NCBI RefSeq assembly: GCF_029433515.1
Contig: NZ_JAQTIG010000005.1
Span: forward strand, 62,001-126,000
Length of the DNA: 64,000 nt
Origin: Lactobacillus sp. ESL0679
GTDB lineage: Bacteria; Bacillota; Bacilli; Lactobacillales; Lactobacillaceae
Reading direction: 5' to 3'
The translations under genes and the position numbers were made by a program. Shown in pieces: positions 8,092 through 21,259 of the stretch (its first letter is position 1; each line of letters begins with the position of its first letter). Below the pieces are notes generated by a model. The model searched no databases. It saw only the letters and a program-made list of their open reading frames with translations, and was not told where the DNA came from.

Positions 8092-9246
8092 ATGAAAAGT
8101 TTTTTGTTTCGGCTTTACTTGCAGGTAATGAGATTCTTGGCGCATTTTACCAAAATAAATAACAAAAAAATTGTCGTTCTGAATGGAGCTGGGCGCTCAG
8201 GTTCTAATGGTTATTTATTTGCTAAATATGTGCGAGCACATCATCCTGATTACACGGTTACGCTGGTTGAACCGTGGCCGACGTCGCATTTATCCTTTAC
8301 AACTTGGCGAGAAATCGGTGCGGCCAAGTTTGTTTTGACGACGCACCAGCCCTTTAAGATTCGCAAGAGTCAGGTTAATATTCAATTTTGGCATGGCATT
8401 CCCTTGAAGCGAATGGGGCTCATGGCTAATAATACTCAGGCTAAGGACAATCGGCGCAATTCTAAATTATGGCGTAAAACGGCGGACGTCGTTTGTTCAA
8501 GCTCGGATTTATATGAAACCTTGATGAGTGCCTGTGTTGGCATTAGTGCCACGCAATACCGTAAGCTGGGTTTCCCGCGGCTTGATGCCTTGAGCCACCC
8601 GGCAATTAGTAAGCAGCAGTTAATGCATGACTTGTTTAATGTTACTGATGAGCAAGCACAAGTTGGGATTTACATGCCAACGTTTCGCTATGAGTTAGAT
8701 GATCAAAATGTCCTTGACCAAATCAAGGCAGGGAATTTTTTGGCGTTAGCTGACTTTGATGGGGCAACTTTAAATAAAGCACTCAAAAAGCAGCACCAGT
8801 ATTTAATTGTCAAGCTGCATCCCTATGAAATGCGGCTTTTTAACCAGTTAAGTAGCCAGTTTTCTAATATTGCCTTTTTAAATAATGATTATTTAGTTGA
8901 AAATGATTATGATTTGTACGAATTACTTGGCGCGACCAACTTTCTGCTAACGGATTTTTCGTCGATTTATTTTGATTATCTGACTTTGGACAAGCCTGAG
9001 ATTTTTATTACTAACTATCTTGAGCAATACGAACAAGCGCGCGGCTTACTCATGGGGCCGTATGAAGAAGTTGTGCCGGGACAATGCGTTAAGCGACAAG
9101 ATGAGTTGATTAAGGCGCTCAAGCAGGTAGCGAAGGACGAGGATGATTACAAAATTAAGCGGCAGTATTGGCGCTCGTTAACTAATCAAGCACCTACGCA
9201 ATCAGCTTGCAAGCAAATTTTTGACTTCATGACGCAAAATTATTAA
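8092..9246 (+). CDS. CDP-glycerol glycerophosphotransferase family protein
   Basis: A 384-residue protein of the TagB/TagF/TarF glycerophosphotransferase family, which adds glycerol phosphate (or ribitol phosphate) from CDP-alditols to cell-wall polymers on the cytoplasmic membrane face. Signatures seen are QFWHGIPLKRMG, with the catalytic His, and TDFSSIYFDY near the C-terminus. The ATG at 8092 is preferred because AGGAAAG at 8078-8084 is seven bases upstream; a TTG at 8086 is also in frame. It is followed closely by a flippase and a glycosyltransferase, so the product may be a phosphoglycerol-decorated wall polymer or capsule. Confidence 0.87.
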   Translation: MKSFLFRLYLQVMRFLAHFTKINNKKIVVLNGAGRSGSNGYLFAKYVRAHHPDYTVTLVEPWPTSHLSFTTWREIGAAKFVLTTHQPFKIRKSQVNIQFWHGIPLKRMGLMANNTQAKDNRRNSKLWRKTADVVCSSSDLYETLMSACVGISATQYRKLGFPRLDALSHPAISKQQLMHDLFNVTDEQAQVGIYMPTFRYELDDQNVLDQIKAGNFLALADFDGATLNKALKKQHQYLIVKLHPYEMRLFNQLSSQFSNIAFLNNDYLVENDYDLYELLGATNFLLTDFSSIYFDYLTLDKPEIFITNYLEQYEQARGLLMGPYEEVVPGQCVKRQDELIKALKQVAKDEDDYKIKRQYWRSLTNQAPTQSACKQIFDFMTQNY

Positions 9247-9256
9247 AGGAAAAATT

Positions 9257-10687
9257 GTGAAAAAAACATTTTTAAATATTTTATATAATGCGGTTTACCA
9301 AATTTTCCTTGTGTTAGTACCGCTAATTACGGTGCCGTATTTATCGCGAATTTTAGGGCCCAAAACTTATGGTATCTACAGCAATGTAAACAATATCATG
9401 CAGTTTCTGATGATTTTTTGTACATTGTCGATTTCATATATTGGGATGCGGACAATTGCGCAAACACGAGCATTTGGTACCAAAGAGGAGCTGACCGATG
9501 CCTTTTGGGGCCTGTGGTACTTTCAGGCATTAGCCGGGGTTGTGACCATTGTTCTGGTAGTTGCAGTTGCCAGTTTATTTCATATTAAATATTGGAATTA
9601 TCTACTATTGATGGTGCCGTATTTAATTTCAGCCCAAGTGGATATTTCATGGTTCTTTCAGGGACTTGCCGCATTTGGTCGCGTTGTTTTAAAAAACACG
9701 GCGGTCAAGTTGGTGTCAGTTATTTTAATTTTACTTTGGGTTAAAACTCCAGGAGACTTATGGAAGTACATGTTGATTATGTCGGTATCGACAATGTTAG
9801 GCTCGTTTGTCTTTTGGTTTGATATTCACCGCTTTGTTGGTGGGCCAGTCAAGCATTTTTATAAGTATCAAACTACAATTAAAGCCATCATTACGTTGTT
9901 AATTCCGCAGATTGCCACCCAAATTTATACCTCATTGGATAAGCCAATTCTGGGTATCTTTCAAAATTCAACACAGGTGGCGTTTTATGATAACTCGCAG
10001 CGAATTTCCAATATGGTTCTAGGAGTTATCACTAGTATTTCGCTGGTAATCATGCCGAAGATGGCGAGTGAAGGTAAGGCAGAACAGCGAATTGTTTTGA
10101 AAAAATCGCTGGAGGCCACTATTTGGCTGGGCACCATGTTTGCGGTGATTATCATGGCCAATACACGGGAATTTGTGCCATTCTTTTTTGGCACTAAATT
10201 TACACCGATGGCTCCGTTAATGTTCTTCTTTACGTTAACAATTGTGATGATTCCGACAGGTGGGGTCTTTGCCAATCAGTTTGCCTTGGCCAACCATCGC
10301 GATCGGGATTACGCGCTGCCGGTAATTGTTGGCGCGGTTTTGGAAGTTGTGTTGAGTTTCTTTTTAGATCGATTTTATGGTGCTGCTGGAGCAATGGTCG
10401 CAATTTTAATTACTGAATTTGTTGTGCTAATTTTACGGTTGTGGATTGTGCGCGATGGCTATGACTTTCGATATTCTTTTAAAGAAGTGCCCAAATATTT
10501 TGTCATTGCAGCTATCGTGTTAGTGGCAGGAATGTTATTACCGCAGCTGGTTTCGTCAGCGTTTTTAGATATGGCAATTAAGTCAATCATCATGTTTGTG
10601 CTCTACATTGCGTTAATGTTTATGATGCGACTTGACTTTAATCAAGATATTATGCAATTAATTAGAAAGTTTCTTAAACGAGGTTAA
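9257..10687 (+). CDS. Polysaccharide flippase (Wzx/MATE-like, oligosaccharide exporter)
   Basis: A 476-residue integral membrane protein with about 14 hydrophobic segments and the Wzx/RfbX-type N-terminus (NAVYQIFLVLVPLITVPYLSR-like). It is expected to move lipid-linked glycan units across the membrane. The start is GTG with AAAGGAAAAA upstream, 10 bases after the glycerophosphotransferase stop. It forms a short cluster with the flanking transferases and contains no visible defect. Confidence 0.88.
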   Translation: MKKTFLNILYNAVYQIFLVLVPLITVPYLSRILGPKTYGIYSNVNNIMQFLMIFCTLSISYIGMRTIAQTRAFGTKEELTDAFWGLWYFQALAGVVTIVLVVAVASLFHIKYWNYLLLMVPYLISAQVDISWFFQGLAAFGRVVLKNTAVKLVSVILILLWVKTPGDLWKYMLIMSVSTMLGSFVFWFDIHRFVGGPVKHFYKYQTTIKAIITLLIPQIATQIYTSLDKPILGIFQNSTQVAFYDNSQRISNMVLGVITSISLVIMPKMASEGKAEQRIVLKKSLEATIWLGTMFAVIIMANTREFVPFFFGTKFTPMAPLMFFFTLTIVMIPTGGVFANQFALANHRDRDYALPVIVGAVLEVVLSFFLDRFYGAAGAMVAILITEFVVLILRLWIVRDGYDFRYSFKEVPKYFVIAAIVLVAGMLLPQLVSSAFLDMAIKSIIMFVLYIALMFMMRLDFNQDIMQLIRKFLKRG

Positions 10688-10689
10688 AG

Positions 10690-11388
10690 ATGATTCCTAA
10701 AATTATTCATTATGTATGGGTTGGCGGCAATCCTAAGCCCAAGAACATCCAGCGATGCATGCGAACATGGCAAAAGCACCTGCAGGGTTATCAGATTATT
10801 GAATGGAACGAGCAGAATTTTGACATTCATGAAAATAAGTACGTTGAGCAGGCTTACAAGGCTAAAAAATGGGCCTTCGTGTCCGACTATATTCGTGCCA
10901 AGGCTGTTTACGAAATGGGCGGTATTTATTTAGATACTGACGTTTTAGTGTTGGATGATTTGACTTCTTTACTGAATAATCAAGCCTTTGTAGGCTTTGA
11001 AAATCGGGCTAATCCGTTTACCGCTGTGTTTGGTGCCGAACCTAAGCACCCACTATTAAAGGATATGCTGGCTTACTATGACGACCGCGATTTCACTTTT
11101 AATAGTCAGGATCAATTAGCAGGTGTTAACACTGTGTCAGTTGCCGATATTCTAAAAGAAAAGTATGGTGCTGTTGCCAACAATCAGGAACAAGTCTTAA
11201 AAACTGGCATTCATGTTTATCCCGATGGCGTTTTGTGCAATCCCTCAGCTAAGAGCAAGACAATTCATGTCTTTACGGGAACGTGGATGGAAGGGGCTAA
11301 ACCGCTCAAGCGCAAACTTGTGACAGCACTGAAAGTTAGAATTAAAACTAAACGCGAAGCAGCTATGTATGCGCGCTTTTTCAGGTAA
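10690..11388 (+). CDS. Capsular polysaccharide synthesis glycosyltransferase (DXD sugar-binding type)
   Basis: A 232-residue protein of the Gly_transf_sug / GT32-like type. It has the N-terminal PKIIHYVWVGG motif, then SDYIRAKAVYEMGGIYLDTDV, where DTD is the metal- and nucleotide-sugar-binding DXD. It starts two bases after the flippase stop and is followed two bases later by sprT. It most likely transfers one sugar onto the lipid-linked unit exported by the flippase; donor and acceptor are unknown. Confidence 0.85.
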   Translation: MIPKIIHYVWVGGNPKPKNIQRCMRTWQKHLQGYQIIEWNEQNFDIHENKYVEQAYKAKKWAFVSDYIRAKAVYEMGGIYLDTDVLVLDDLTSLLNNQAFVGFENRANPFTAVFGAEPKHPLLKDMLAYYDDRDFTFNSQDQLAGVNTVSVADILKEKYGAVANNQEQVLKTGIHVYPDGVLCNPSAKSKTIHVFTGTWMEGAKPLKRKLVTALKVRIKTKREAAMYARFFR

Positions 11389-11390
11389 TA

Positions 11391-11843
11391 ATGACTGAAG
11401 AGGAATTGCAAAGGTTGGTCGAAAAAATTGCCTTAGAAGATTTTGGTCAGCCTTTTATGCATCAAGTGAAAATTAATTACCGCATGACCACTACTGGCGG
11501 GCGTTACCACCTAACAGACCATCGAATTGAAATCAACGCGCACTTTTTGGCTCTAAAATATCGCCAAGAATTAATCGGCATTATTAAGCATGAGTTGACG
11601 CACTATTTTTTGCACTTGAGTGGGCGGGGCTATCATCACCGCGACAGCGACTTTAAATACTTGTTAAATAAAGTCGGTGGGTCACGCTTTGCCCCTGACA
11701 TTGGTTTAGCTAAGCGGCAAAAGCGCAAGTATCTTTATGCTTGCCAAAAATGTGGCCAGGAATATGCCCGAGTTCGCCAAGTTAATATTCACTGTTATCG
11801 TTGCGGTAAGTGCGGTGGCAACTTAAAATTAGTTAATAAATAA
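11391..11843 (+). CDS. SprT-like zinc metalloprotease-fold protein
   Basis: A 150-residue SprT family protein. The zinc-binding HExxH lies at residues 67-71 (HELTH) and a C-terminal zinc ribbon is formed by CxxC and HCYRCGKCGG Cys residues. This is the usual length for the Firmicute family, whose role is not settled. It starts two bases after the glycosyltransferase stop, and the closeness may reflect shared transcription rather than shared function. Confidence 0.85.
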   Translation: MTEEELQRLVEKIALEDFGQPFMHQVKINYRMTTTGGRYHLTDHRIEINAHFLALKYRQELIGIIKHELTHYFLHLSGRGYHHRDSDFKYLLNKVGGSRFAPDIGLAKRQKRKYLYACQKCGQEYARVRQVNIHCYRCGKCGGNLKLVNK

Positions 11844-11886
11844 GTCATTGAACAGCAGTTTTAGCTGGGCAATGGCTTTTTTTATT
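11844..11886 (+). terminator. Terminator after sprT
   Basis: An outer stem GTCATTG/CAATGGC and inner stem CAGC/GCTG form a long imperfect hairpin, followed by TTTTTTTATTT. It ends immediately before the -35 box of the next promoter. Confidence 0.75.
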
Positions 11887-11915
11887 TGACAGACTGTTAG
11901 GCACCAAACTATAAT
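11886..11915 (+). promoter_or_regulatory. Sigma-A promoter of the MarR regulator gene
   Basis: A consensus TTGACA at 11886-11891 and a consensus TATAAT at 11910-11915 are separated by 18 bases. An operator-like half sits in the spacer (see the next entry), so the promoter is probably repressible. Confidence 0.85.
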
Positions 11916-11942
11916 TCAAGGTATAAAAATTAGGTACCTAAC
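11896..11942 (+). promoter_or_regulatory. Paired operator sites, probably for the MarR protein
   Basis: A perfect 12-base palindrome TTAGGTACCTAA lies at 11930-11941, just downstream of the expected transcription start. A second copy with two mismatches, TTAGGCACCAAA, lies at 11897-11908 inside the -35/-10 spacer. The copies are 33 bases apart, about three helical turns, so two dimers could bind on the same face. This arrangement is typical of autorepression by MarR proteins. Confidence 0.7.
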
Positions 11943-11965
11943 AAAATTTCTAAAGGAGAGTAAAA

Positions 11966-12637
11966 ATGAGTACAACAAATCAAAGATTAATGAAACAATT
12001 AACCTTTATTATGCGCGCCAGTCGCTATTTTATGTATCAAAATAAACAGCCATTTTCTGGGCAAAAGAGAGTCTTGGCTGTTTTAAATCTAGAAGACGGT
12101 TTGACGCAAAATTATTTGGCCGAGGTCTTGGCGCTTAAGCCGGGGTCATTAGCAGAACTATTAAAAAAGCTGGAACTTAAGGGCGAGATTAAGCGAGAAA
12201 CTGACTCTGATGACAGACGGGTCAAACGGGTATACTTGACCGCAGCCGGTAAAGAGCGGGTTGCTAACTTAGGTAATGAAGATCAAGCAAATTCCGATGC
12301 CGACTTTTTTGCGGGCTTAACAGCTGAGGAGCAGACCAAGTTTAGCCAATATTTAGAAAAAATTGCGTCTGGTTGGGATGCCGATTTCAAGGAGCAAGCA
12401 GAGAAATTTGTTGACCCAACAACGCGGATTGCGGCAATGGCTAAGTGGCGTATGCAGATGCGCGAACGCAATTGTTCACCAGAGGAGCGGGAGCAATTTT
12501 GTCGCAGGATGCATCACTGGCATCATCATTGCCGTAATTGGGAGCAAGCCGACCGCTCGTGTGCCAATCATTATGGTCATGAATGCAACCGCGACTTTTG
12601 GCGTGATTTTTGGCATAATGAAGATGATGAAAAATAA
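11966..12637 (+). CDS. MarR family transcriptional regulator with Cys/His/Trp-rich tail
   Basis: A 223-residue winged-helix regulator. The MarR domain covers about residues 1-150, with recognition-helix region NYLAEVLALKPGSLAELLKKLE and wing DSDDRRVKRVYLTAAG. The last 60 or so residues are unusual: five Cys, many His and several Trp in a stretch containing RMHHWHHHCRNWEQADRSC, which could bind metal, haem or another ligand. AAAGGAGAG lies ahead of the ATG. The double palindrome upstream and the ABC exporter downstream suggest it represses its own gene and the exporter. The ligand is unknown. Confidence 0.87.
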   Translation: MSTTNQRLMKQLTFIMRASRYFMYQNKQPFSGQKRVLAVLNLEDGLTQNYLAEVLALKPGSLAELLKKLELKGEIKRETDSDDRRVKRVYLTAAGKERVANLGNEDQANSDADFFAGLTAEEQTKFSQYLEKIASGWDADFKEQAEKFVDPTTRIAAMAKWRMQMRERNCSPEEREQFCRRMHHWHHHCRNWEQADRSCANHYGHECNRDFWRDFWHNEDDEK

Positions 12638-12652
12638 TTAAAAATAATAATT

Positions 12653-12686
12653 AAGAGTTTTTCCGTCAGTAAAAAACTCTTTGTTT
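12653..12686 (+). terminator. Hairpin between the MarR gene and the ABC exporter
   Basis: AAGAGTTTTT pairs with AAAAACTCTT around CCGTCAGT-type loop bases, with T-rich sequence after it. It may be a partial terminator that lowers exporter expression relative to the regulator, since no clear promoter was seen between it and the exporter. Confidence 0.65.
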
Positions 12687-12710
12687 ATTTAAACGAAAGT
12701 CGGTAATTAA

Positions 12711-14462
12711 ATGGCATTAGCATCACATAAAAATAAAGCGCAACAAGTTAAATTGCGGGATTTTTTCCAATTATTAAAGGGACTTAATCTGAAGAAAGCA
12801 CTGTTTATCCTGGGCCTTGTTTTCAGTTTAATTACCAGTGGCACTAATCTACTGTTGCCCCTGTTAACTAAGCAATTAGTGGATACGAGCAGTCTAGCCA
12901 AGTTTAATGTGCAGATGCTGCTAATTTTAGTGGCGATTTTTGTGTTGCAATTAATTTTTGGTACTATCGGCAGCTATATTCTGCGTTATTTTGGCGAAAG
13001 TGCTGTAAAAAACTTACGTGAGAAGTTATGGACACACTTGCTCCAGCTGCCGGTTTCTTATTTTGATATGAATAAAGCCGGTGAAAGCAGTTCGCGCTTA
13101 GTTAATGACACGGGAATTATTAAGGATTTGATTGCTTCACAGTTTCCCAATTTTATTACTGGTGCCATTCAGCTGCTATTTTCCATCATTATCTTGTTTG
13201 TGATGGATTGGCGCATGGCAGCATTGATGTTTATCAGTGTGCCGGTGGTGGTTGCTATTTTGATTCCGATTGGCCGCGTGATGGCGCGTCTTGGACGTAA
13301 ACTGCAGACGGCGACGGCTGAATTTAATGGTGATGTCAGTGAAAAGCTGTCCGAGGTCCGGCTAATTAAGGCCAGCAACGGGGAGCATTTTGAAGAACAA
13401 CGCGGGAAAAATTTTATTGCTCGTATTTTTGCCATTGGGATTAAAGATGCCCGCGTTGAAGCCGTTTTGCAGCCCATTATGACCACTGTCATGATGGCGG
13501 TGTTTGCGGGGATTTTAGCATACGGAATCGTGCGCCTGAGTCAAGGAACACTGACTTCGGGGACTTTAGTAGCTTTTATTCTTTACTTATTCAATGTGAT
13601 TGCACCAGTTGCCAACTTTGCGACCTTCTTTTCACAGGTGCAAAAGGCGATGGGGTCAACCGAACGGATTCAGGAAATTCTAAAATTGCAGTCGGAAAAG
13701 GACCAGACTGACCAGCAAGTTGATGTCGAGGGCAAGGCTTTAAGCGCCAGTAATTTGCAGTTTAGTTATGATCCAGAAGAACCGGTTTTGCGGTCAATTT
13801 CTTTTAGCGCGCAGCCTAACACCGTTGTTGCCTTTGCTGGGCCTAGTGGTGGTGGCAAATCAACGATTTTTGCTCTTCTTGAGCGCTTTTATCAACCTGA
13901 TAGTGGGCAGATTACGATTGGCGGGCAAGATATTGGAGCAATTAACTTGCACAATTGGCGGTCGCAGATTGGATATGTTTCGCAGAACAGTGCCATTTTT
14001 TCCGGGACAATTCGCGACAATCTGCAGTATGGTTTAGAACAAAAATTAACTAATGATGACTTATGGCGCGGGTTGTCTTTGGCGTATGCCGACCAATTTG
14101 TTCGTGAGTTTCCCCAACAATTGGAAACCGAAATTGGCGAACGGGGGATTAAATTGTCCGGTGGACAAAAGCAGCGGCTAGCAATTGCTCGTGCCTTTTT
14201 GCGGGATCCCAAGATCTTAATGCTTGATGAAGCCACTGCTAGTCTTGATTCGGAATCCGAGGGCAAAGTTCAGCAAGCGCTTGACCAGCTAATGGTTGGT
14301 AGAACCACGCTGGTGATTGCTCACAGGTTAGCGACAATTGTCGGTGCCGACCAAATTTACTTCATCGAGCGCGGTCAAGTCACAGGCCACGGCACTCACC
14401 GAGAACTTTTAGCAACACACAAATTATACGCGCGCTATGTTCAGGAACAGATGGTGGATTAG
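12711..14462 (+). CDS. ABC exporter half-transporter (permease fused to ATPase), multidrug/lipid type
   Basis: A 583-residue protein with an N-terminal six-span ABC transmembrane domain (about residues 30-320) and a C-terminal nucleotide-binding domain. Walker A is GPSGGGKST, the signature is LSGGQKQR, Walker B is ILMLDEATASLD and the H-loop is AHRLAT. It belongs to the MsbA/LmrA/BmrA class, which works as a dimer to export drugs or lipids. It lies 73 bases after the MarR gene on the same strand, which suggests an inducible efflux unit. The ribosome site before the ATG is weak (GAAAG). Confidence 0.88.
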   Translation: MALASHKNKAQQVKLRDFFQLLKGLNLKKALFILGLVFSLITSGTNLLLPLLTKQLVDTSSLAKFNVQMLLILVAIFVLQLIFGTIGSYILRYFGESAVKNLREKLWTHLLQLPVSYFDMNKAGESSSRLVNDTGIIKDLIASQFPNFITGAIQLLFSIIILFVMDWRMAALMFISVPVVVAILIPIGRVMARLGRKLQTATAEFNGDVSEKLSEVRLIKASNGEHFEEQRGKNFIARIFAIGIKDARVEAVLQPIMTTVMMAVFAGILAYGIVRLSQGTLTSGTLVAFILYLFNVIAPVANFATFFSQVQKAMGSTERIQEILKLQSEKDQTDQQVDVEGKALSASNLQFSYDPEEPVLRSISFSAQPNTVVAFAGPSGGGKSTIFALLERFYQPDSGQITIGGQDIGAINLHNWRSQIGYVSQNSAIFSGTIRDNLQYGLEQKLTNDDLWRGLSLAYADQFVREFPQQLETEIGERGIKLSGGQKQRLAIARAFLRDPKILMLDEATASLDSESEGKVQQALDQLMVGRTTLVIAHRLATIVGADQIYFIERGQVTGHGTHRELLATHKLYARYVQEQMVD

Positions 14463-14489
14463 TTTTTTAAAAAAAGGTACAAAAAACTC

Positions 14490-14518
14490 TTGTGCAAAAG
14501 TTGATTTTGCGTTATAGT
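14490..14518 (+). promoter_or_regulatory. Promoter of the tRNA-Leu gene
   Basis: TTGTGC at 14490-14495 and TATAGT at 14513-14518 have a 17-base spacer. The mature tRNA starts 12 bases after the -10 box. Confidence 0.65.
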
Positions 14519-14530
14519 ATTGTTTGTGTC

Positions 14531-14616
14531 GCGGGCATGGCGGAATGGCAGACGCGCAAGACTAAGGATCTTGTGATCGTTTTTAGATCGTGGAAGTTCG
14601 AGTCTTCTTGCCCGCA
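14531..14616 (+). tRNA. tRNA-Leu, anticodon AAG
   Basis: An 86-base class II tRNA. The acceptor arm GCGGGCA pairs with TGCCCGC and the discriminator is A. The D arm is GCG/CGC. The anticodon stem CAAGA/TCTTG encloses the loop CTAAGGA, giving anticodon AAG. There is a long variable arm with GATC pairing, and a T arm with loop TTCGAGT. CCA is not encoded. An A at the wobble position is unusual for bacteria outside tRNA-Arg. A terminator follows directly, so this is a single-gene unit. Confidence 0.93.
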
Positions 14617-14623
14617 CTAAGTA

Positions 14624-14650
14624 ATGGAGCTACGGCTCCATTTTTTGTTT
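14624..14650 (+). terminator. Terminator of the tRNA-Leu gene
   Basis: ATGGAGC pairs with GCTCCAT around a TACG loop, followed by a run of six or more T. Confidence 0.9.
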
Positions 14651-14767
14651 AAGAGAGTTATTCTGTAAAGAGTAGCTCTTTTTATTTTAAAAATTAATTA
14701 CATTGCAAAATTTACGACCAAGACAGGTTATACTTAAAGTAATCATGTTTTAAGTAAGGGAAATTTT

Positions 14768-15415
14768 ATGGCGAAACGACGTAAACATAGGGCACAATCT
14801 AGTTGGCAGATCATCTTGCGCGCATTTATTATTTTATTTTTATTAATTATTGCCTTCGTGGCCTTTCGGTATTATCGTAGGCAGGCAATTCAATCTGAAC
14901 AGATTAGGCAGGAGCAACTTGCTCGCGAAGAAGCCCGAGAAAAAATTATTAGACAGCATAAGGCTTTTATTAAGCAAATTGGGCCGATTGCTAAGAAAGT
15001 TGACAAGTCTTATGACCTCTTGCCGAGTATTACAATTGCTCAGGCTTGCCTTGAAAGTGACTATGGCCAAAGCAGTTTATCGCAAAAATATAATAATCTG
15101 TTTGGTGTTAAGGGGACCAATCCCAATACGTCGGCGATTTTAACCACTAAAGAGTATGTTAAGGGCAAATGGATTGTAGTTAAGGCGCGTTTCCAAATAT
15201 ATGATTCCTATGAGGCATCAATTCGAGCCCATGCCGAACTTTTCCAAAAGGGTACCAGCTGGAATAATAAGCAGTACCGGCACGTGCTGGCTGCCAAAGA
15301 CTACCGTAAGCAGGCCCAGGCACTAGTCGAAGACGGCTATGCCACCGACCCTAATTACGCGGATAAGTTAATCAATTTAATTAAGCAGTACAATCTTGAC
15401 CAATATGATAATTAA
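14768..15415 (+). CDS. Membrane-anchored glucosaminidase-domain peptidoglycan hydrolase
   Basis: A 215-residue protein. A basic N-terminus is followed by one hydrophobic span at about residues 14-34 and a charged helical stretch. The glucosaminidase (LYZ2/FlgJ-like) domain runs from about residue 65 to the end. The likely catalytic Glu96 sits in AQACLESDYG, and YNNLFGVKG is the second family signature. It lacks LysM or SH3b repeats, so it is probably tethered by its N-terminal span and remodels wall close to the membrane. TAAGGGAAATTTT precedes the ATG. It is a single gene between the tRNA and pcrA. Confidence 0.88.
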   Translation: MAKRRKHRAQSSWQIILRAFIILFLLIIAFVAFRYYRRQAIQSEQIRQEQLAREEAREKIIRQHKAFIKQIGPIAKKVDKSYDLLPSITIAQACLESDYGQSSLSQKYNNLFGVKGTNPNTSAILTTKEYVKGKWIVVKARFQIYDSYEASIRAHAELFQKGTSWNNKQYRHVLAAKDYRKQAQALVEDGYATDPNYADKLINLIKQYNLDQYDN

Positions 15416-15495
15416 AAGGCGGGGACTCCCAGTTAGCGCCCTTATTTTTGGTACAATAAACTAGTTATGAAAAAATTTTTGTGAAGGGAATTAGA

Positions 15496-19790
<4,295 letters not shown>

Positions 19791-19803
19791 AGGAATAACT
19801 AAA

Positions 19804-20943
19804 TTGAAAAAATATGTGCGTGTTTTAGCGCTTCTGGGAGCAGCATTAACCTTGACAGCTTGCGGTAATTTGAAAAACTCGGATTTGGCCAATAATGCGA
19901 AGACCTCGTCTACTTCAAAGGCTAAAACGTATCAAACAACTGACACGGGGAGTAATGGTTACACGGTTTTATTGAAGAACGGTCATTATCTTACCAGTCC
20001 GATTTCTGGATTAACTGCAACCGCTAATGATAATTCGGTTGATACGCGTGAACTTGAGCGCGGATTAGTCCAAATTTCCAAGGGTGTATATTCTACTAAT
20101 TCCAATGTCTTTCAGGAAGGTCAATATATTAGTGCAACAACGGCTAATGAGTGGCTGGGACGTAAGTCCAAGTCTAATCCGCAAGGACTTAACCCGACAG
20201 AAGGCACTAAGAAGAATTACAACCCATACTATTTGGAAGAAATTTTAGAGCAGGATTATTTAACAGGGTCTGGTTCTAACTACCATATTAATGGGATTAG
20301 TATTGGTCTAGCGATGAACTCGGTTGATTATTACCAAAAGACTAAAGATGGTGCTGAATATCAGGCAGCGATTTCGCGCTCCGCGCAAAAATCGGCTGGT
20401 CAACAAGCAGCAGCGCAAATTATTGCTCGCTTGCGTCAGCGTAAAGCATTAAAGAATGTGCCGATTACAGTTGGGCTATTTTCTAAGGCTGCTAAAGATT
20501 CATTAGTTAGTGGAAGTTACTTTTTGAGCGGGACAGCGGCTGCTAATAGTAGTAAAATAACTAAATGGAAATCTATTTCCGTACAAACGGAAGTGCTGCC
20601 GACTGTTGGCAATAAGAAAGCAATTAATAGTAGTGATGCCTCGAGTTTCAATAGTTTTAAGGTATCAATTCAAGATTATTTCCCGAATATCAGTGGTGTA
20701 ACAGCAACCTTACGCTATGAAAACGGCAAGTTAAATCAAGAAAATATTTCAATTACCACCCAGTTTTATGGCTACGAGCAGGTGCAGAGTTTTACGCGGT
20801 TAGTTTTATCAACAGCGAAGAAATACTTGGCAAATGACGTGCCGATTGAAATTAAAATTGGTTCTGTTAATGATATTCAGGCATTGGTTGCTAAAGAAAC
20901 AGCAGATAGTAGTTATCAAGTCCATATTTATGGCGGTGAATAA
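19804..20943 (+). CDS. camS: CamS family lipoprotein (sex-pheromone precursor family)
   Basis: A 379-residue lipoprotein of the CamS family. The TTG at 19804 with AGGA at 19791-19794 gives a proper signal peptide ending in the lipobox LTAC; a longer reading frame from 19699 overlaps ligA and is rejected. The signal-peptide remnant of such proteins is processed to peptide pheromone in enterococci; in lactobacilli the body of the protein has no settled function. Its position between ligA and gatC is conserved in the order. Confidence 0.88.
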   Translation: MKKYVRVLALLGAALTLTACGNLKNSDLANNAKTSSTSKAKTYQTTDTGSNGYTVLLKNGHYLTSPISGLTATANDNSVDTRELERGLVQISKGVYSTNSNVFQEGQYISATTANEWLGRKSKSNPQGLNPTEGTKKNYNPYYLEEILEQDYLTGSGSNYHINGISIGLAMNSVDYYQKTKDGAEYQAAISRSAQKSAGQQAAAQIIARLRQRKALKNVPITVGLFSKAAKDSLVSGSYFLSGTAAANSSKITKWKSISVQTEVLPTVGNKKAINSSDASSFNSFKVSIQDYFPNISGVTATLRYENGKLNQENISITTQFYGYEQVQSFTRLVLSTAKKYLANDVPIEIKIGSVNDIQALVAKETADSSYQVHIYGGE

Positions 20944-20956
20944 GGAGGGTCTAATA

Positions 20957-21259
20957 GTGGAAATCACAGAAGACACAATTAAGCACGTGGCGGTGTTGTC
21001 ACGACTTGAGTTTAATGAAGACGAAATTGGTACAGTTACCGAACAAATGAGTTCAATTATCAACATGGCCGACCAATTATCAGAAGTTGATACTGATGGC
21101 GTTGCCGAAACAGTGCAAGTAGTTGATCGCGACACTGTTTTCAGAGAAGATAAGCCAGAACACTGGCAAAATCGTGCAGAATTAATGAAGAATGTTCCTG
21201 AACAAGCCAACGGCTTCATCAAGGTTCCTGTAATTATTAATAAGGATGAGGACGAGTAA
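20957..21259 (+). CDS. gatC: Asp-tRNA(Asn)/Glu-tRNA(Gln) amidotransferase subunit C
   Basis: A 100-residue GatC. The GTG start is preceded by GGAGGG at 20944-20949, and an upstream in-frame ATG inside camS is rejected. The sequence shows the family's [10 protein letters not shown] motif and a C-terminal [14 protein letters not shown] segment. GatC holds GatA and GatB together in the complex that makes Gln-tRNA(Gln) and/or Asn-tRNA(Asn). Its last base is the first base of the gatA start codon. Confidence 0.95.
   Translation: MEITEDTIKHVAVLSRLEFNEDEIGTVTEQMSSIINMADQLSEVDTDGVAETVQVVDRDTVFREDKPEHWQNRAELMKNVPEQANGFIKVPVIINKDEDE

Noticed and set aside
12363..12641. 92-residue ORF inside the MarR gene
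   Set aside because: It lies in another frame of a well-supported gene, with no ribosome site.
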